A model generated the notes under the pieces. It was not told the origin of the DNA. It was given only the letters and a program-made list of their open reading frames with translations, and made no database searches. This document shows, in pieces, positions 16,901 to 26,200 of a DNA stretch of 64,000 nucleotides; the first letter of the stretch is position 1; each line of letters starts with the position of its first letter. Made by a program: the position numbers and the translations under genes. Source of the stretch: Piscinibacter sp047602365 (lineage in GTDB: Bacteria > Pseudomonadota > Gammaproteobacteria > Burkholderiales > Burkholderiaceae_C); contig JASGHM010000002.1 in the NCBI GenBank assembly GCA_047602365.1, positions 124,001-188,000 of the forward strand, given 5' to 3'.

Positions 16901-19048
16901 TTGAAGACCATCCGCTACGAACTGGGCGCCGACGGCATCGCGACGATCACCCACGACGCCCCCGGCGCGCCGGTCAACACGATGACCGAGCAGTGGCAGG
17001 CCGACCTCGCCGACGCGGTGGCCCGCGTCGAGGCCGACAAGGAACGCCTCAAGGGCGTGCTGGTGATGTCGGCGAAGAAGACCTTCTTCGCCGGCGCGCA
17101 GCTCGACGGCGTGCTGAAGCTGAAGGCCGAGGATGCGGCGGCAAGCTTCAAGGGCATCGAGGCGATGAAGGCTTGCTTCCGCCGGCTCGACCTGCTCGGC
17201 CGCCCGGTGGTCGCGCTGCTCAACGGCGCCGCGCTCGGCGGCGGCTGGGAGGTGGCGCTGGCCGCGCACGCCCGCTTCGCGCTGGATGACCGGGGCGAGC
17301 GCAAGATCCAGTTTGGCACGCCGGAGGTCTCGCTCGGCCTGATTCCGGGCGCGACCGGCATCACGAAGACGGTGCGCCTGCTCGGCCTGATGGCGGCGCA
17401 GCCCTACCTGATGGAAGGCAAGCTGTTCGGGCCGCGCGAGGCGATGGACCTCGGCCTGGTCGACGGCATCGGCTCGACGATGGACGACCTGCGCGAACTG
17501 GCGCTGGCCTGGATCGCCGACAACCCGCAGCCGCAGCAGCCCTGGGACCGCAAGGACTACAGGATGCCTGGCGGCACACCGGCCAGCCCGAAGATCGCTG
17601 CAGGCCTGGTGGTGGCGCCGGCGATGCTGAGCGCAAAGACGCAGGGGCTCTATCCCGCGGCGGAGGCGATCCTCGAGACCATGGTCGAAGGGGCGCAGGT
17701 CGACTACGACACGGCCACGCGCATCGAGAGCCGCAAGCTGGCGAAGATCATGGTCGGGCAGAACGCCAGGAACATGATCACCGCGTTCTTCTTCAACCTG
17801 AACGCGATCAAGGCCGGCAAGTCGCGGCCGGCGGGCTTCGCACCGTGGAAGCCTGCGCGTGTCGGCGTGCTCGGCGCCGGCATGATGGGTTCGGGCATCG
17901 CCCATGCCAACGCGTCGCGTGGCATGGCCTGCGTGCTGAAGGACGTGACGATCGAGAAGGCGAGGGCGGGGCACGAGGCGGTGCGCAGGATCACCGCGCC
18001 GCTGGTCGCCAAGGGGCGCCTGGACGAGCTGAAGCAGGCGGCGCTGCTGAACCTGATCACGCCGACCGCCGAGGCGACCGATCTGAAAGGCTGCGAGCTG
18101 ATCATCGAGGCGGTGTTCGAGCAGCGCGAGCTGAAGGCGAAGGTCACGCGCGAGGCCGAGCCGTTGCTGGCCGAAGGCGGCGTGTTCGCCTCCAACACCT
18201 CGACGCTGCCGATCGGCGGCCTGGCGCGCGCCAGCCGCACGCCGCAGCGTTTTGTCGGTCTGCACTTCTTCTCGCCGGTGCACAAGATGAAGCTGGTCGA
18301 GATCATCCGCGGGCCGCAGACCGACGATCAGACCATCGCCCGCGCCTACGACTACGTGCTCGCGCTGGGCAAGACGCCGATCGTCGTCAACGACTCGCGC
18401 GGCTTCTTCACCAGCCGCGTCTTCGGCACCTACGTGATGGAAGGTGCGGCGATGCTGGCCGAAGGCATCGCCGCGCCGCTGATCGAGCATGCGGCGCTGG
18501 CCGCCGGCATGCCGGTCGGTCCGCTGGCGGTGATCGACGAGACCTCGCTCTCCTTGTCGGTGCACGTGATGGAGCAGACGCGCGCCGATCTCGCTGCCGA
18601 AGGGCGGGCGTGGACGCCGGGGGCCGGCGAGGCGCTGGTCGAGCGCATGGTCGGGGAGTTCGGTCGCGCCGGCCGCGCCAGCGGTGGCGGCTTCTACGAC
18701 TACCCGGCCGGGCAGCCGAAGCACTTGTGGCCCGGGCTCAAGCAGCACTTCGAGAAGCCGGGTCTCGCGGCCAGTGTCGCCGACCTGAAGCAGCGCCTGC
18801 TCTACCGCCAGGCGATCGAGACGGCACGCTGCCTCGCGGAGAACGTGCTGACCAGCGTGCACGAAGCCAACATCGGGTCGATCTTCGGCATCGGCTTCCC
18901 GGCCTGGACCGGCGGTGCGATCCAGTTCGTCGCGTCGGAGGGACTGGAGGTGTTCCTGCGTAACAGCGACATGCTGGCGCAACGGCACGGTGAACGCTTC
19001 GCACTCTCGCCCGCGGTGCGCGAACGCCTGCGCCAGGCGTTCGCCTGA
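16901..19048 (+). CDS. fadJ: Fatty-acid oxidation multifunctional enzyme: enoyl-CoA hydratase / 3-hydroxyacyl-CoA dehydrogenase
   Basis: A 715-residue protein of FadB/FadJ architecture. The N-terminal crotonase domain (about 1-190) has both expected glutamates, in GGGWEVALA and in GTPEVSLGLIPG. The NAD-binding domain begins near residue 320 with VGVLGAGMMGSGIAH and contains HFFSPVHKMKLVEIIRG, and two C-terminal dehydrogenase domains follow. It hydrates enoyl-CoA and oxidises the 3-hydroxyacyl-CoA for the upstream thiolase. I start it at TTG 16901 (LKTIRYELG), 2 bases after the thiolase stop and behind a GAGAGGG stretch; the codons further upstream lie inside the thiolase gene. Confidence 0.92.
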   Translation: MKTIRYELGADGIATITHDAPGAPVNTMTEQWQADLADAVARVEADKERLKGVLVMSAKKTFFAGAQLDGVLKLKAEDAAASFKGIEAMKACFRRLDLLGRPVVALLNGAALGGGWEVALAAHARFALDDRGERKIQFGTPEVSLGLIPGATGITKTVRLLGLMAAQPYLMEGKLFGPREAMDLGLVDGIGSTMDDLRELALAWIADNPQPQQPWDRKDYRMPGGTPASPKIAAGLVVAPAMLSAKTQGLYPAAEAILETMVEGAQVDYDTATRIESRKLAKIMVGQNARNMITAFFFNLNAIKAGKSRPAGFAPWKPARVGVLGAGMMGSGIAHANASRGMACVLKDVTIEKARAGHEAVRRITAPLVAKGRLDELKQAALLNLITPTAEATDLKGCELIIEAVFEQRELKAKVTREAEPLLAEGGVFASNTSTLPIGGLARASRTPQRFVGLHFFSPVHKMKLVEIIRGPQTDDQTIARAYDYVLALGKTPIVVNDSRGFFTSRVFGTYVMEGAAMLAEGIAAPLIEHAALAAGMPVGPLAVIDETSLSLSVHVMEQTRADLAAEGRAWTPGAGEALVERMVGEFGRAGRASGGGFYDYPAGQPKHLWPGLKQHFEKPGLAASVADLKQRLLYRQAIETARCLAENVLTSVHEANIGSIFGIGFPAWTGGAIQFVASEGLEVFLRNSDMLAQRHGERFALSPAVRERLRQAFA

Positions 19049-19072
19049 ACGGCGCACCAGGCCCGGAAACGA

Positions 19073-19096
19073 CGAAGCCCCGCAAGCGGGGCTTCG
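19073..19096. terminator. Bidirectional hairpin terminator between fadJ and the cytochrome c gene
   Basis: A perfect 11-base inverted repeat, CGAAGCCCCGC (19073-19083) and GCGGGGCTTCG (19086-19096), lies between two convergent genes. The flanks are not T-rich on either strand, but the long GC-rich stem and its placement fit a shared terminator. Confidence 0.75.
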
Positions 19097-19117
19097 TGGC
19101 TCAGGCGTGAAGCGGGA

Positions 19118-19432
19118 TCACTTCAGGCCGAGGATCCAGGTGACGAGCTTCTTCGCCTCGGCGTCGTTGACCTGCGCGTTCGCGGGCATCGGGATCTGGC
19201 CCCAGGCACCCACGCCGCCCTTGATCACCTTCTGCGACAGCTTGTCGACGGCATCCTTCTGGCCGGCGTACTTGGCGGCCACGTCCTTGTAGGCCGGGCC
19301 GACCAACTTCTTGTCGATGGCGTGGCAGGCCATGCAGTTCTTGGCCTTGGCCAGAGCCTCGTCGGCCATCGCGGGAGCCGACACGGTGGCGGCGGCGGCC
19401 ACCAGGGCGAGAGCGGGGAACAGCTTCATCAT
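19118..19432 (-). CDS. Small class I cytochrome c
   Basis: About 104 residues: a signal peptide (MMKLFPALALVAAAATVSAPAMA, cleavage after AMA), then a single heme-binding CMACH near the mature N-terminus and a methionine ligand candidate in QIPMPAN. The mature protein of about 80 residues matches cytochrome c551/c8-type electron carriers of the periplasm. Two adjacent ATGs are possible (19432 or 19429); the upstream AAGGAAA supports either. It converges on fadJ across a strong hairpin. Confidence 0.92.
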   Translation of the reverse strand: MMKLFPALALVAAAATVSAPAMADEALAKAKNCMACHAIDKKLVGPAYKDVAAKYAGQKDAVDKLSQKVIKGGVGAWGQIPMPANAQVNDAEAKKLVTWILGLK

Positions 19433-19578
19433 TTTCCTTTCGGGTTCAAACGGGAAAATCTGCGGATGATTCGTCACCCGCCACGCCGAGCGGTCGGCTA
19501 CATTGGAATCAACGGATTGTAGGGGTGCTGGTTGACCGGGGGCTTGCAACGGTTTCCCGCATCCCGGGAGCGAAAGCA
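19433..19578. promoter_or_regulatory. Divergent promoter region of cytochrome c and the Trp-rich protein
   Basis: The gap of 146 bases serves two divergent genes. On the minus strand TACAAT (19516-19521) is a good -10 match for the cytochrome c gene, without a well spaced -35. On the plus strand a TTGACC stands at 19532-19537. GGGAG at 19566-19570 is the ribosome-binding site for the Trp-rich protein and supports its ATG at 19579. Confidence 0.4.
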
Positions 19579-19857
19579 ATGGCATTCATCATCATCGGCG
19601 TCATCATCATCCTGATGAACCTGCTGGGTTTCGGGCCGCCGGCGAACTGGACCTGGAACATCGGCGGTGACCTGTGGAAGTTCTGCCTGCCCTTCGCGCT
19701 GGCCGCAGTCTGGTGGGCCTGGGCCGATGCGACCGGCTACACCAAGCGCCGCGAGATGGACAAGATGGACGAGCGCAAGCGCCAGCGCCGCGAGCAGAAC
19801 CTCGAGGCGCTGGGCATGGACAAGACGGCGCGCCGCGCCAAGAAGGCCGGCCGCTGA
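19579..19857 (+). CDS. Small Trp-rich membrane protein (TIGR04438-like)
   Basis: A 92-residue protein with a hydrophobic N-terminal helix (AFIIIGVIIILMNLLGFG), a tryptophan-rich centre (NWTWNIGGDLWKF and VWWAWADATGY) and a highly charged Lys/Arg/Glu tail. This pattern corresponds to the small Trp-rich protein family described in betaproteobacteria; its function is unknown. The ATG at 19579 is chosen because GGGAG lies 8 bases upstream; a longer frame would add an unlikely N-terminus. It converges on ilvD. Confidence 0.8.
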   Translation: MAFIIIGVIIILMNLLGFGPPANWTWNIGGDLWKFCLPFALAAVWWAWADATGYTKRREMDKMDERKRQRREQNLEALGMDKTARRAKKAGR

Positions 19858-19859
19858 GC

Positions 19860-19876
19860 GCGGCGGCTCCCGCCGC
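19860..19876. terminator. Short GC-rich hairpin between two convergent genes
   Basis: GCGGCGG (19860-19866) pairs with CCGCCGC (19870-19876) across a 3-base loop immediately after the stop of the Trp-rich protein gene. There is no T-tract, so terminator activity is uncertain. Confidence 0.35.
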
Positions 19877-19887
19877 CACGCCTCGCT

Positions 19888-21570
19888 TCACTCGAACTTG
19901 TCGAGCACGGCGCCCGAGCTGGCGCTGGACGCGTTCTTCGCGAACTTGGCCAGTACGCCGCGGGTGTAACGCGGTGCCGGCTTCTTCCACGTCTGGCGGC
20001 GCTTCGCCAGTTCCTCGTCGCTGACGTTCAGCTGCAGCGTCAGCGTGCGCGCGTCGATGGTGATCGAATCACCTTCGTGCACCAGCGCGATGTTGCCGCC
20101 CTCGTAGGCCTCCGGCGCAACGTGGCCGACCACCATGCCCCAGGTCCCGCCGGAGAAACGCCCGTCGGTGATCAGGCCGACGGACTCACCGAGGCCCTGG
20201 CCGATCAGCGCGCCGGTCGGCGCCAGCATCTCCGGCATGCCCGGGCCGCCCTTGGGGCCGAGGTAGCGCAGCACCATCACGTCGCCGGCGACGATCTTGT
20301 TGGCCATGATCGCGGCCAGCGCCGACTGCTCGTCGTCGAACACACGCGCCGGCCCGGTGATGCTCGGGTTCTTCAGGCCGGTGATCTTGGCCACGCAGCC
20401 CTCGGGGCTGAGGTTGCCCTTCAGGATCGCCAGGTGGCCCTGCGCGTAGATCGGCTGGCCGGCCGGGCGGATGACCTTCTGTTCGCTCGACAGCGCGGGC
20501 ACCGAGGCCAGGTTCTCGGCCACCGTCTTGCCGGTGATCGTGATGCAGTCGCCGTGCAGCAGGCCGGCCTTCAGCAGTTCCTTCATCACCGCCGGGATGC
20601 CGCCGGCGCGGTGCAGGTCGACCGCGAGGTACTGGCCGCTGGGCTTGAGGTCGCACAGCACCGGCGTGCGCTGGCGCACGCGCTCGAAGTCGTCGATCGT
20701 CCACTCGACGCCGGCGGCGTGCGCGATGGCCAGGAAGTGCAGCACCGCGTTGGTCGAGCCGCCGGTGGCCATGATCACCGCGACGGCGTTCTCGATCGCC
20801 TTCTTGGTGACGATGTCGCGCGGCTTGATGTCGGCCTTCACCGCTTCGACCAGCACCTTGGCGGCGCGCTCGACCATCGAGACGATCTCGCCCTCGACGT
20901 TGGCCATCGTCGATGCGTAGGGCAGCGACAGACCGAGCGCTTCGAAGGCTGAACTCATCGTGTTGGCGGTGTACATGCCACCGCAGGAGCCGCTGCCGGG
21001 GATCGCGCGGCGCTCGATCTGACAGAAGTCCTCCTCGCTCATCTTGCCGGCGGTGAACTGGCCGACCGCCTCGAAGACGCTGACGATGTTGAGGTCCTGG
21101 CCCTTGTACTTGCCGGGCAGGATGGTGCCGCCATAGATGTAGATCGACGGCACGTTGGCGCGCAGCATGCCCATCATGCCGCCGGGCATGTTCTTGTCGC
21201 AGCCGCCGATCACCATCACGCCATCCATCCACTGGCCGCCGACGCAGGTCTCGACGCAGTCGGCGATGACCTCGCGCGACACCAGCGAGTACTTCATGCC
21301 CTCGGTGCCCATCGCCATGCCGTCGCTGATCGTCGGCGTGCCGAAGATCTGCGGGTTGGCGCCGGCCTCCTTCAGGCCGACCACCGCCGCGTCGGCCAGG
21401 CGCTGCAGGCCGGAGTTGCAGGGCGTGATCGTCGAATGGCCGTTGGCCACGCCGATCATCGGCTTCTTGAAGTCGCCTTCCTCGTAGCCGAGCGCGTAGT
21501 ACATCGAACGGTTCGGCGCACGGGCCACGCCCTCGGTGATGTTGGCGGAACGGCGGTTGATCTTGGTCAT
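19888..21570 (-). CDS. ilvD: Dihydroxy-acid dehydratase
   Basis: The 560-residue cytoplasmic Fe-S enzyme dehydrates 2,3-dihydroxy-isovalerate and -methylvalerate in valine and isoleucine synthesis. Family cluster ligands appear in TITPCNSG, GGCDKNMPG and GSGSCGGMYTANTMS. The length is normal. The start MTKINRRSANIT is preceded by AAGGAGTG on the minus strand. It is transcribed away from a LysR-type regulator gene 89 bases off. No other ilv gene is in the window. Confidence 0.96.
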   Translation of the reverse strand: MTKINRRSANITEGVARAPNRSMYYALGYEEGDFKKPMIGVANGHSTITPCNSGLQRLADAAVVGLKEAGANPQIFGTPTISDGMAMGTEGMKYSLVSREVIADCVETCVGGQWMDGVMVIGGCDKNMPGGMMGMLRANVPSIYIYGGTILPGKYKGQDLNIVSVFEAVGQFTAGKMSEEDFCQIERRAIPGSGSCGGMYTANTMSSAFEALGLSLPYASTMANVEGEIVSMVERAAKVLVEAVKADIKPRDIVTKKAIENAVAVIMATGGSTNAVLHFLAIAHAAGVEWTIDDFERVRQRTPVLCDLKPSGQYLAVDLHRAGGIPAVMKELLKAGLLHGDCITITGKTVAENLASVPALSSEQKVIRPAGQPIYAQGHLAILKGNLSPEGCVAKITGLKNPSITGPARVFDDEQSALAAIMANKIVAGDVMVLRYLGPKGGPGMPEMLAPTGALIGQGLGESVGLITDGRFSGGTWGMVVGHVAPEAYEGGNIALVHEGDSITIDARTLTLQLNVSDEELAKRRQTWKKPAPRYTRGVLAKFAKNASSASSGAVLDKFE

Positions 21571-21646
21571 CGGTCACTCCTTCAGCGGGAGACGAAGTAT
21601 CGGCCTCGCGCAGCAGTGCGTCCAATCGATCCGAACGCCGGAATTG

Positions 21647-21661
21647 ATATGCTGCACATAT
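21647..21661. promoter_or_regulatory. Candidate LysR operator (T-N11-A dyad) between ilvD and the lysR gene
   Basis: ATATG-CTGCA-CATAT is a perfect inverted repeat with arms of 5 bases and a 5-base centre. It contains the T-N11-A pattern bound by LysR-type regulators (T21648 and A21660) and overlaps the start codon of the regulator gene, as expected for autoregulation plus control of the divergent ilvD. Confidence 0.5.
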
Positions 21662-22574
21662 GAAAGCCGACAGCCTGCCCGTGGTCGACATCGAATTGCG
21701 CGTCTGGCGGCAGTTCATCGCGCTGGCCGAGGCGCTGCACTTCGGCCGTGCGGCGCAGGCGCTGCACATGACCCAGCCGCCGCTGACGCAGGCCATCCAG
21801 CAGCTCGAGCGGCGGCTCGGCGTGCCGCTGTTCGAGCGCACGCGGCGCAGTGTCGCGCTGACGCCGGCCGGCGCGGCGCTGGTCGAGCCGGTGCGGCAGC
21901 TGCTGCAGCAGGCCGCGGCGCTGCCCGGCCGGGCGCACGATGCGGCGCGCGGCGAGGTCGGCCGCATCCGCCTGGGCTTCGTCTCGACGATCGGCTTCGG
22001 GCCGCTGCCGCTGTGGCTGCGCGGCTTCCGCGACGCCCAGCCGGGCATCACGATCGAGCTGCGCGAAGCGACCGGAGACGTCCAGCTCGATGCCTTCGCG
22101 GCGCGTGAGCTCGATGCCGGCTTCGTGCTGCACGCGCCGGGCATCGCGCTGCCGCCGACGCTGCAGCGCCTGTCGCTTGGCGTCGAGCCGATGCTGCTGG
22201 TGCTGCCCGAGTCGGCACCGAAGCGGCTGGATGCCGCCGCCGTGTTGCGCGAGCCGCTGGTGATCTTCCCGCGCACCATCGCACCCTCGCTGTACGACGC
22301 GGTGCTGGCCTTCTACCACCGCCACGGCGTCACGCCGGTGATCGCCCAGGAGGCGATCCAGATGCAGACCATCGTCAACCTGGTGTCGGCCGGGCTCGGG
22401 CTGGCGTTGGTGCCGCAGGCGATGCGCTCGCTGCAGCGGCCGGGCATCGTCTACCGCGCCTTGCCGGCGTCGCTGGCCGAAGGCGCGCCGCGGGCCGAGA
22501 CCAGCCTGGTCTGGCCTCCCGATGCCGCACCGGCGGTGCAGCGTTTCGTCGAGTTCGTGCGCGTGCAGCGCTGA
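21660..22574 (+). CDS. LysR-family transcriptional regulator
   Basis: A 304-residue regulator with the winged HTH at residues 15-75 (FGRAAQALHMTQPPLTQAIQQ, then GVPLFERTRRSVALTPAG) and a periplasmic-binding-like effector domain from about 95. No good Shine-Dalgarno precedes the ATG at 21660, so a slightly later GTG is possible. Divergence from ilvD and the dyad at 21647-21661 suggest that it acts on ilvD or itself. The effector is unknown. It converges on the phosphopantetheinyl transferase gene with a 12-base gap, so a link to the biosynthetic cluster is possible but not shown. Confidence 0.88.
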   Translation: MKADSLPVVDIELRVWRQFIALAEALHFGRAAQALHMTQPPLTQAIQQLERRLGVPLFERTRRSVALTPAGAALVEPVRQLLQQAAALPGRAHDAARGEVGRIRLGFVSTIGFGPLPLWLRGFRDAQPGITIELREATGDVQLDAFAARELDAGFVLHAPGIALPPTLQRLSLGVEPMLLVLPESAPKRLDAAAVLREPLVIFPRTIAPSLYDAVLAFYHRHGVTPVIAQEAIQMQTIVNLVSAGLGLALVPQAMRSLQRPGIVYRALPASLAEGAPRAETSLVWPPDAAPAVQRFVEFVRVQR

Positions 22575-22586
22575 GCCGCAGGGGCC

Positions 22587-23252
22587 TCAGCCGCCGGTCG
22601 CCGGCCGCCGCCGCAGCGCGACGGCGCCGATCAGGTTGCCCTGGCGGAACGAGCAGAGCTGCAGCCGGTGCAGGCGGTCGTCCCATTCGAGCAGCACCTC
22701 GGCAGGGCGTGCCGCGAGGCCGGCCTCGACATGCGCCGGTTCCAGCGACAGGCCGCAGCCCACCGCCTTCAGGCAGGCTTCCTTGCGCGTCCAGCCCTGC
22801 AGGAACAGTTCGTCGCGTGCGCTGCCGCATGCAGCGAGCTCACGTTGTTCCGCAGCGGTGAAGCAGCGCTGCGCCAGCGCGTCGAGGTCGTCGACGCTGC
22901 GCAGCCGTTCGATGTCCACGCCGATGCCGGCCGCTGTTTCGCCGACGGCGATCGCCGCGGCGTCGCCGCAATGGCTGAGATTGAAGGCGAGCTCGTGGCC
23001 GAGCAGTCCCGGCTTGCCCTCAGCCGAGAGCGCGAAGCACAGCTTCGCCGGTGTCACGTCGAGCAGCGCGCCGAGGTGCGCGCGCAACGCAACATGCGCA
23101 GCTCTGTAGCGTCGCGCGTCGGCGTCGAACACGAAGCGTGCGGCCTTGGCGCGCTCCTCGTCGTCCAGCCAGGCGCACTGCGCCGGCGACGGCTCGGCGG
23201 TCAGGTCGACCAGCCAGACCCGCGCGCCGGGCAGCTGCAGCGGCGCAGACAC
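22587..23252 (-). CDS. 4'-phosphopantetheinyl transferase, Sfp/Gsp type
   Basis: A 221-residue enzyme that transfers the phosphopantetheine arm of CoA to the serine of carrier domains. The three motifs are visible: FNLSHCGDAAAIAV, GIGVDIERL with the Mg-binding D and E, and WTRKEACLKAVGCGL. It starts at GTG 23252, 4 bases after the NRPS stop, and is thus the last gene of the biosynthetic operon. It would activate the two peptidyl and two further carrier domains of the neighbouring megasynthases. Confidence 0.93.
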   Translation of the reverse strand: MSAPLQLPGARVWLVDLTAEPSPAQCAWLDDEERAKAARFVFDADARRYRAAHVALRAHLGALLDVTPAKLCFALSAEGKPGLLGHELAFNLSHCGDAAAIAVGETAAGIGVDIERLRSVDDLDALAQRCFTAAEQRELAACGSARDELFLQGWTRKEACLKAVGCGLSLEPAHVEAGLAARPAEVLLEWDDRLHRLQLCSFRQGNLIGAVALRRRPATGG

Positions 23253-23256
23253 CGGA

Positions 23257-26200
23257 TCAGCCGCGCAGGCCCTTGACGACGCGGCCGAGCCAGCCGGCAG
23301 AGGCGGGTGCCTCGGGTGCCGGCGCCGGAGCCGCGACAGCCGGCGGCTCGTCCTGCGGCGAGGCCGCGACCTGGGCGAGCGTCTCGAAGATCAGCCGGCG
23401 CACGCCCAGGCGCACGCCAAGCCGGCGCTCGATCTCGACTACCGCGCGCATCGCCAGCAGCGAGTGCCCGCCGAGGTCGAAGAAGTTGTCGCCACGGCCG
23501 ACCCGTGCAACGCCCAGCAGCCCCTGCCAGATCTCGGCCATCGTTCGCTCGGCGTCGCTCTGCGGCGCGGCGAAGTCTCGGGTGGCGCTGTCGCCCACCG
23601 CCGCGTCGATGCCGGGCAGCTGGCGGCTGGCCACCTTGCCGTTGGGCAGCAGCGGCACGGCGGCGATGGCGATCACGTGCTGCGGCAGCATGTACTCGGG
23701 CAGCACGGCGCGCAGGTGCTCGCGCAGTTCGGCAGCTGGCGGCATGGTCTCGCGCGGCACCACGTAGGCGACCAGGCGCAGGTCGCCCGGCTGTGCCTCG
23801 CGCACTGCGCAGACGGCGCGTGCGACGCCGGGGTGGGCGGCCAGCTGTGCCTCGATCTCGCCGAGCTCGATGCGGTGGCCGCGCAGCTTGACCTGCGCGT
23901 CCAGCCGGCCGAGGTGTTCGAGCAACCCGTCGGCGCGCCAGCGCCCGAGGTCGCCGGTGCGGTAGATGCGCTGGCCGGACGCGAGCGGATCGTCGACGAA
24001 ACGTTCGGCAGTCAGTTCGGGGCGCTTCAGGTAGCCGTCGGCCACGCCGGCACCACCGATGCAGATCTCGCCAGCGACACCGACCGGGCAGGGCGCCTGG
24101 CGCGCATCGAGCACGCGGATCGTGGTGTTGGCGATCGGCCGGCCGATGCTGATGGCCGAGGCCTCCGCCTCGACGCGCCAGCAGCTCGACCAGACCGTCG
24201 TCTCGGTCGGGCCGTACATGTTCCACAGCGCCGCGCAGCGTTGCAGCAACGTGGCGGCCAGATCGGCGGGCAGCGCCTCGCCGCCGACCAGCGCCCGGAA
24301 GCCCGGGCGGCCGGCCCAGCCGGCATCGAGCAGCAGGCGCCACATGGAGGGTGTCGCCTGCATCAGGTTGGCGTCGCTCGATTCGAGCAGCGCGCGCAGC
24401 GCGTGGCCGTCGCCGGTGTCGTCACGGCTGGCCAGCACCACCGTCGCGCCGACGCTCAGCGGCAGCAGCAGCTCGAGCACCGCGATGTCGAAGGACAGCG
24501 TGGTCACCGCGACGATGCGGTCACCCTCGCGCATGCCGGGCTCGCGCTGCATCGCCAGCAGGAAGTTGACCACCGCACGGTGCGGCAGCACCACGCCCTT
24601 GGGCCGCCCGGTCGAGCCGGAGGTGTAGATCACGTAGGCCGGGTCTTCGGGGCGTGCATCGAGGGCCGCATCCGGAGCCAGCGCCGTGTCGGGTTGGCGG
24701 GCGATGCTGCCGGCGTCGATGTCCAGCAACAGCGTCTGCTGGCGCGGCCAGGCCAGCGACTGCAGGCTGGCGGCGTCGCTGAGCAGCAGCGCGAGGCCGG
24801 CGTCCTGCGCCATGTCCTCGAGGCGTTGCGACGGGTAGGCCGGGTCCAGTGGCACGTAGGCGGCGCCGGCGCGCAGCACGGCGAGCTGGGCGACCAGCAT
24901 CGCCGGCGTGCGCTCCAGGCACAGACCGACCAGCGCGCCGCGGCCGACGCCGCGCGCACGCAGCGCGTGGGCCAGCTGGTGGGCGCGGCGGTCGAGTTCG
25001 TCGTAGCCGAGCGTCTCGTCGAGGCCGACCACGGCGTCGGCCTGCGGCGTGCGCTGCACCTGCGCGTCGATCAGCGTCGTCACCGTGGCTGCCGGCGGCA
25101 GGGTCAGCGAGGCTCCGATGCCCGCGCGGGAGAGCATCGCCTGCTCGGCCGGCGTGGCGAGTTCGAGCTCGTCGATGCGGCGGTCCGGGGACGCCAGCGC
25201 GGCAGCCAGCAGCACGCCGAAACGTTCGCCGAAACGCTCGGCGGTGCCGGCTTCGAACAGGTCGGTGCTGTAGCTCAGGCCGCCGGTCAGGCCACCGTCG
25301 TGCTCCAGGAACCAGAGGCCGAGGTCCTCGGCCGTGCCCGGCTGGAACAGCAGCACCTGCTCCTGCTTCAGCGCGCCCCACTGGCGGATGCGCTGGCGCG
25401 CATCCTGGAACGAGAAGAAGGCCTGGTAGATCGGCGAGCGGCTTTCGTCGCGCGGCACGTGCAGCTCGCGCACCAGGTGCTCGAACGGCACGTCGGGGGC
25501 GGAGAAGGCGTCGAGCACGGTCTCGCGCACCTGCGCCACCAGCTCGCGGAAGCTCGCCTCGGGCCGCAGCCGCAGCCGCAGCGGCAGCGCATTGACGAAG
25601 AAGCCCATCACCTTCTCGAGCTCGCTGGCATTGCGCCCGCGCACCGGCGTGCCGATGACCAGGTCGTGCTGGCCGCTCAGGCGCGACAGCAGCAGCGCAT
25701 AGGCAGCCAGCAACGTCATGTAGAGGGTTGCGTCGGCCTCGCGGCCGAACTGCCGTGCCGCGTCGGCCAGCGCCTTCGGGCAGCTGACCCACTGCGTGCT
25801 GCCTTCACCCGAGGCGCGCGCCGGCCGGCTGCGGTCGGTGGGCAGCGCCAGCGGCTCGGGCAGGTCTGCCAGGCGCTGCTTCCAGTGCGCCAGCTGCTCG
25901 TTCAGCTCGGCCGATTGCAGCCATTGCTGCTGGCCGCGCGCGAAGGCCGCATACGTGGTCGGCAAGGGCGCCAGCGCCGGCGTGCCTCCGCTCGCGAAGG
26001 CGCCGTACAGCTGCGCCATCTCCTCGTAGAACAGATCGAAGGACCAGCCGTCCCAGATGGCGTGGTGCGGCATGAAGAAGAGCACGTGCTCGTCGTCGGC
26101 GAGCTTGTACAGCGCGTGGCGGAACAGCGGCGCCGTGCCGAGACCGATCGGCTCTGCGACGAGGGCCTGCATGCGCGCCAGCAGCAACTCCTCGCGCTGC

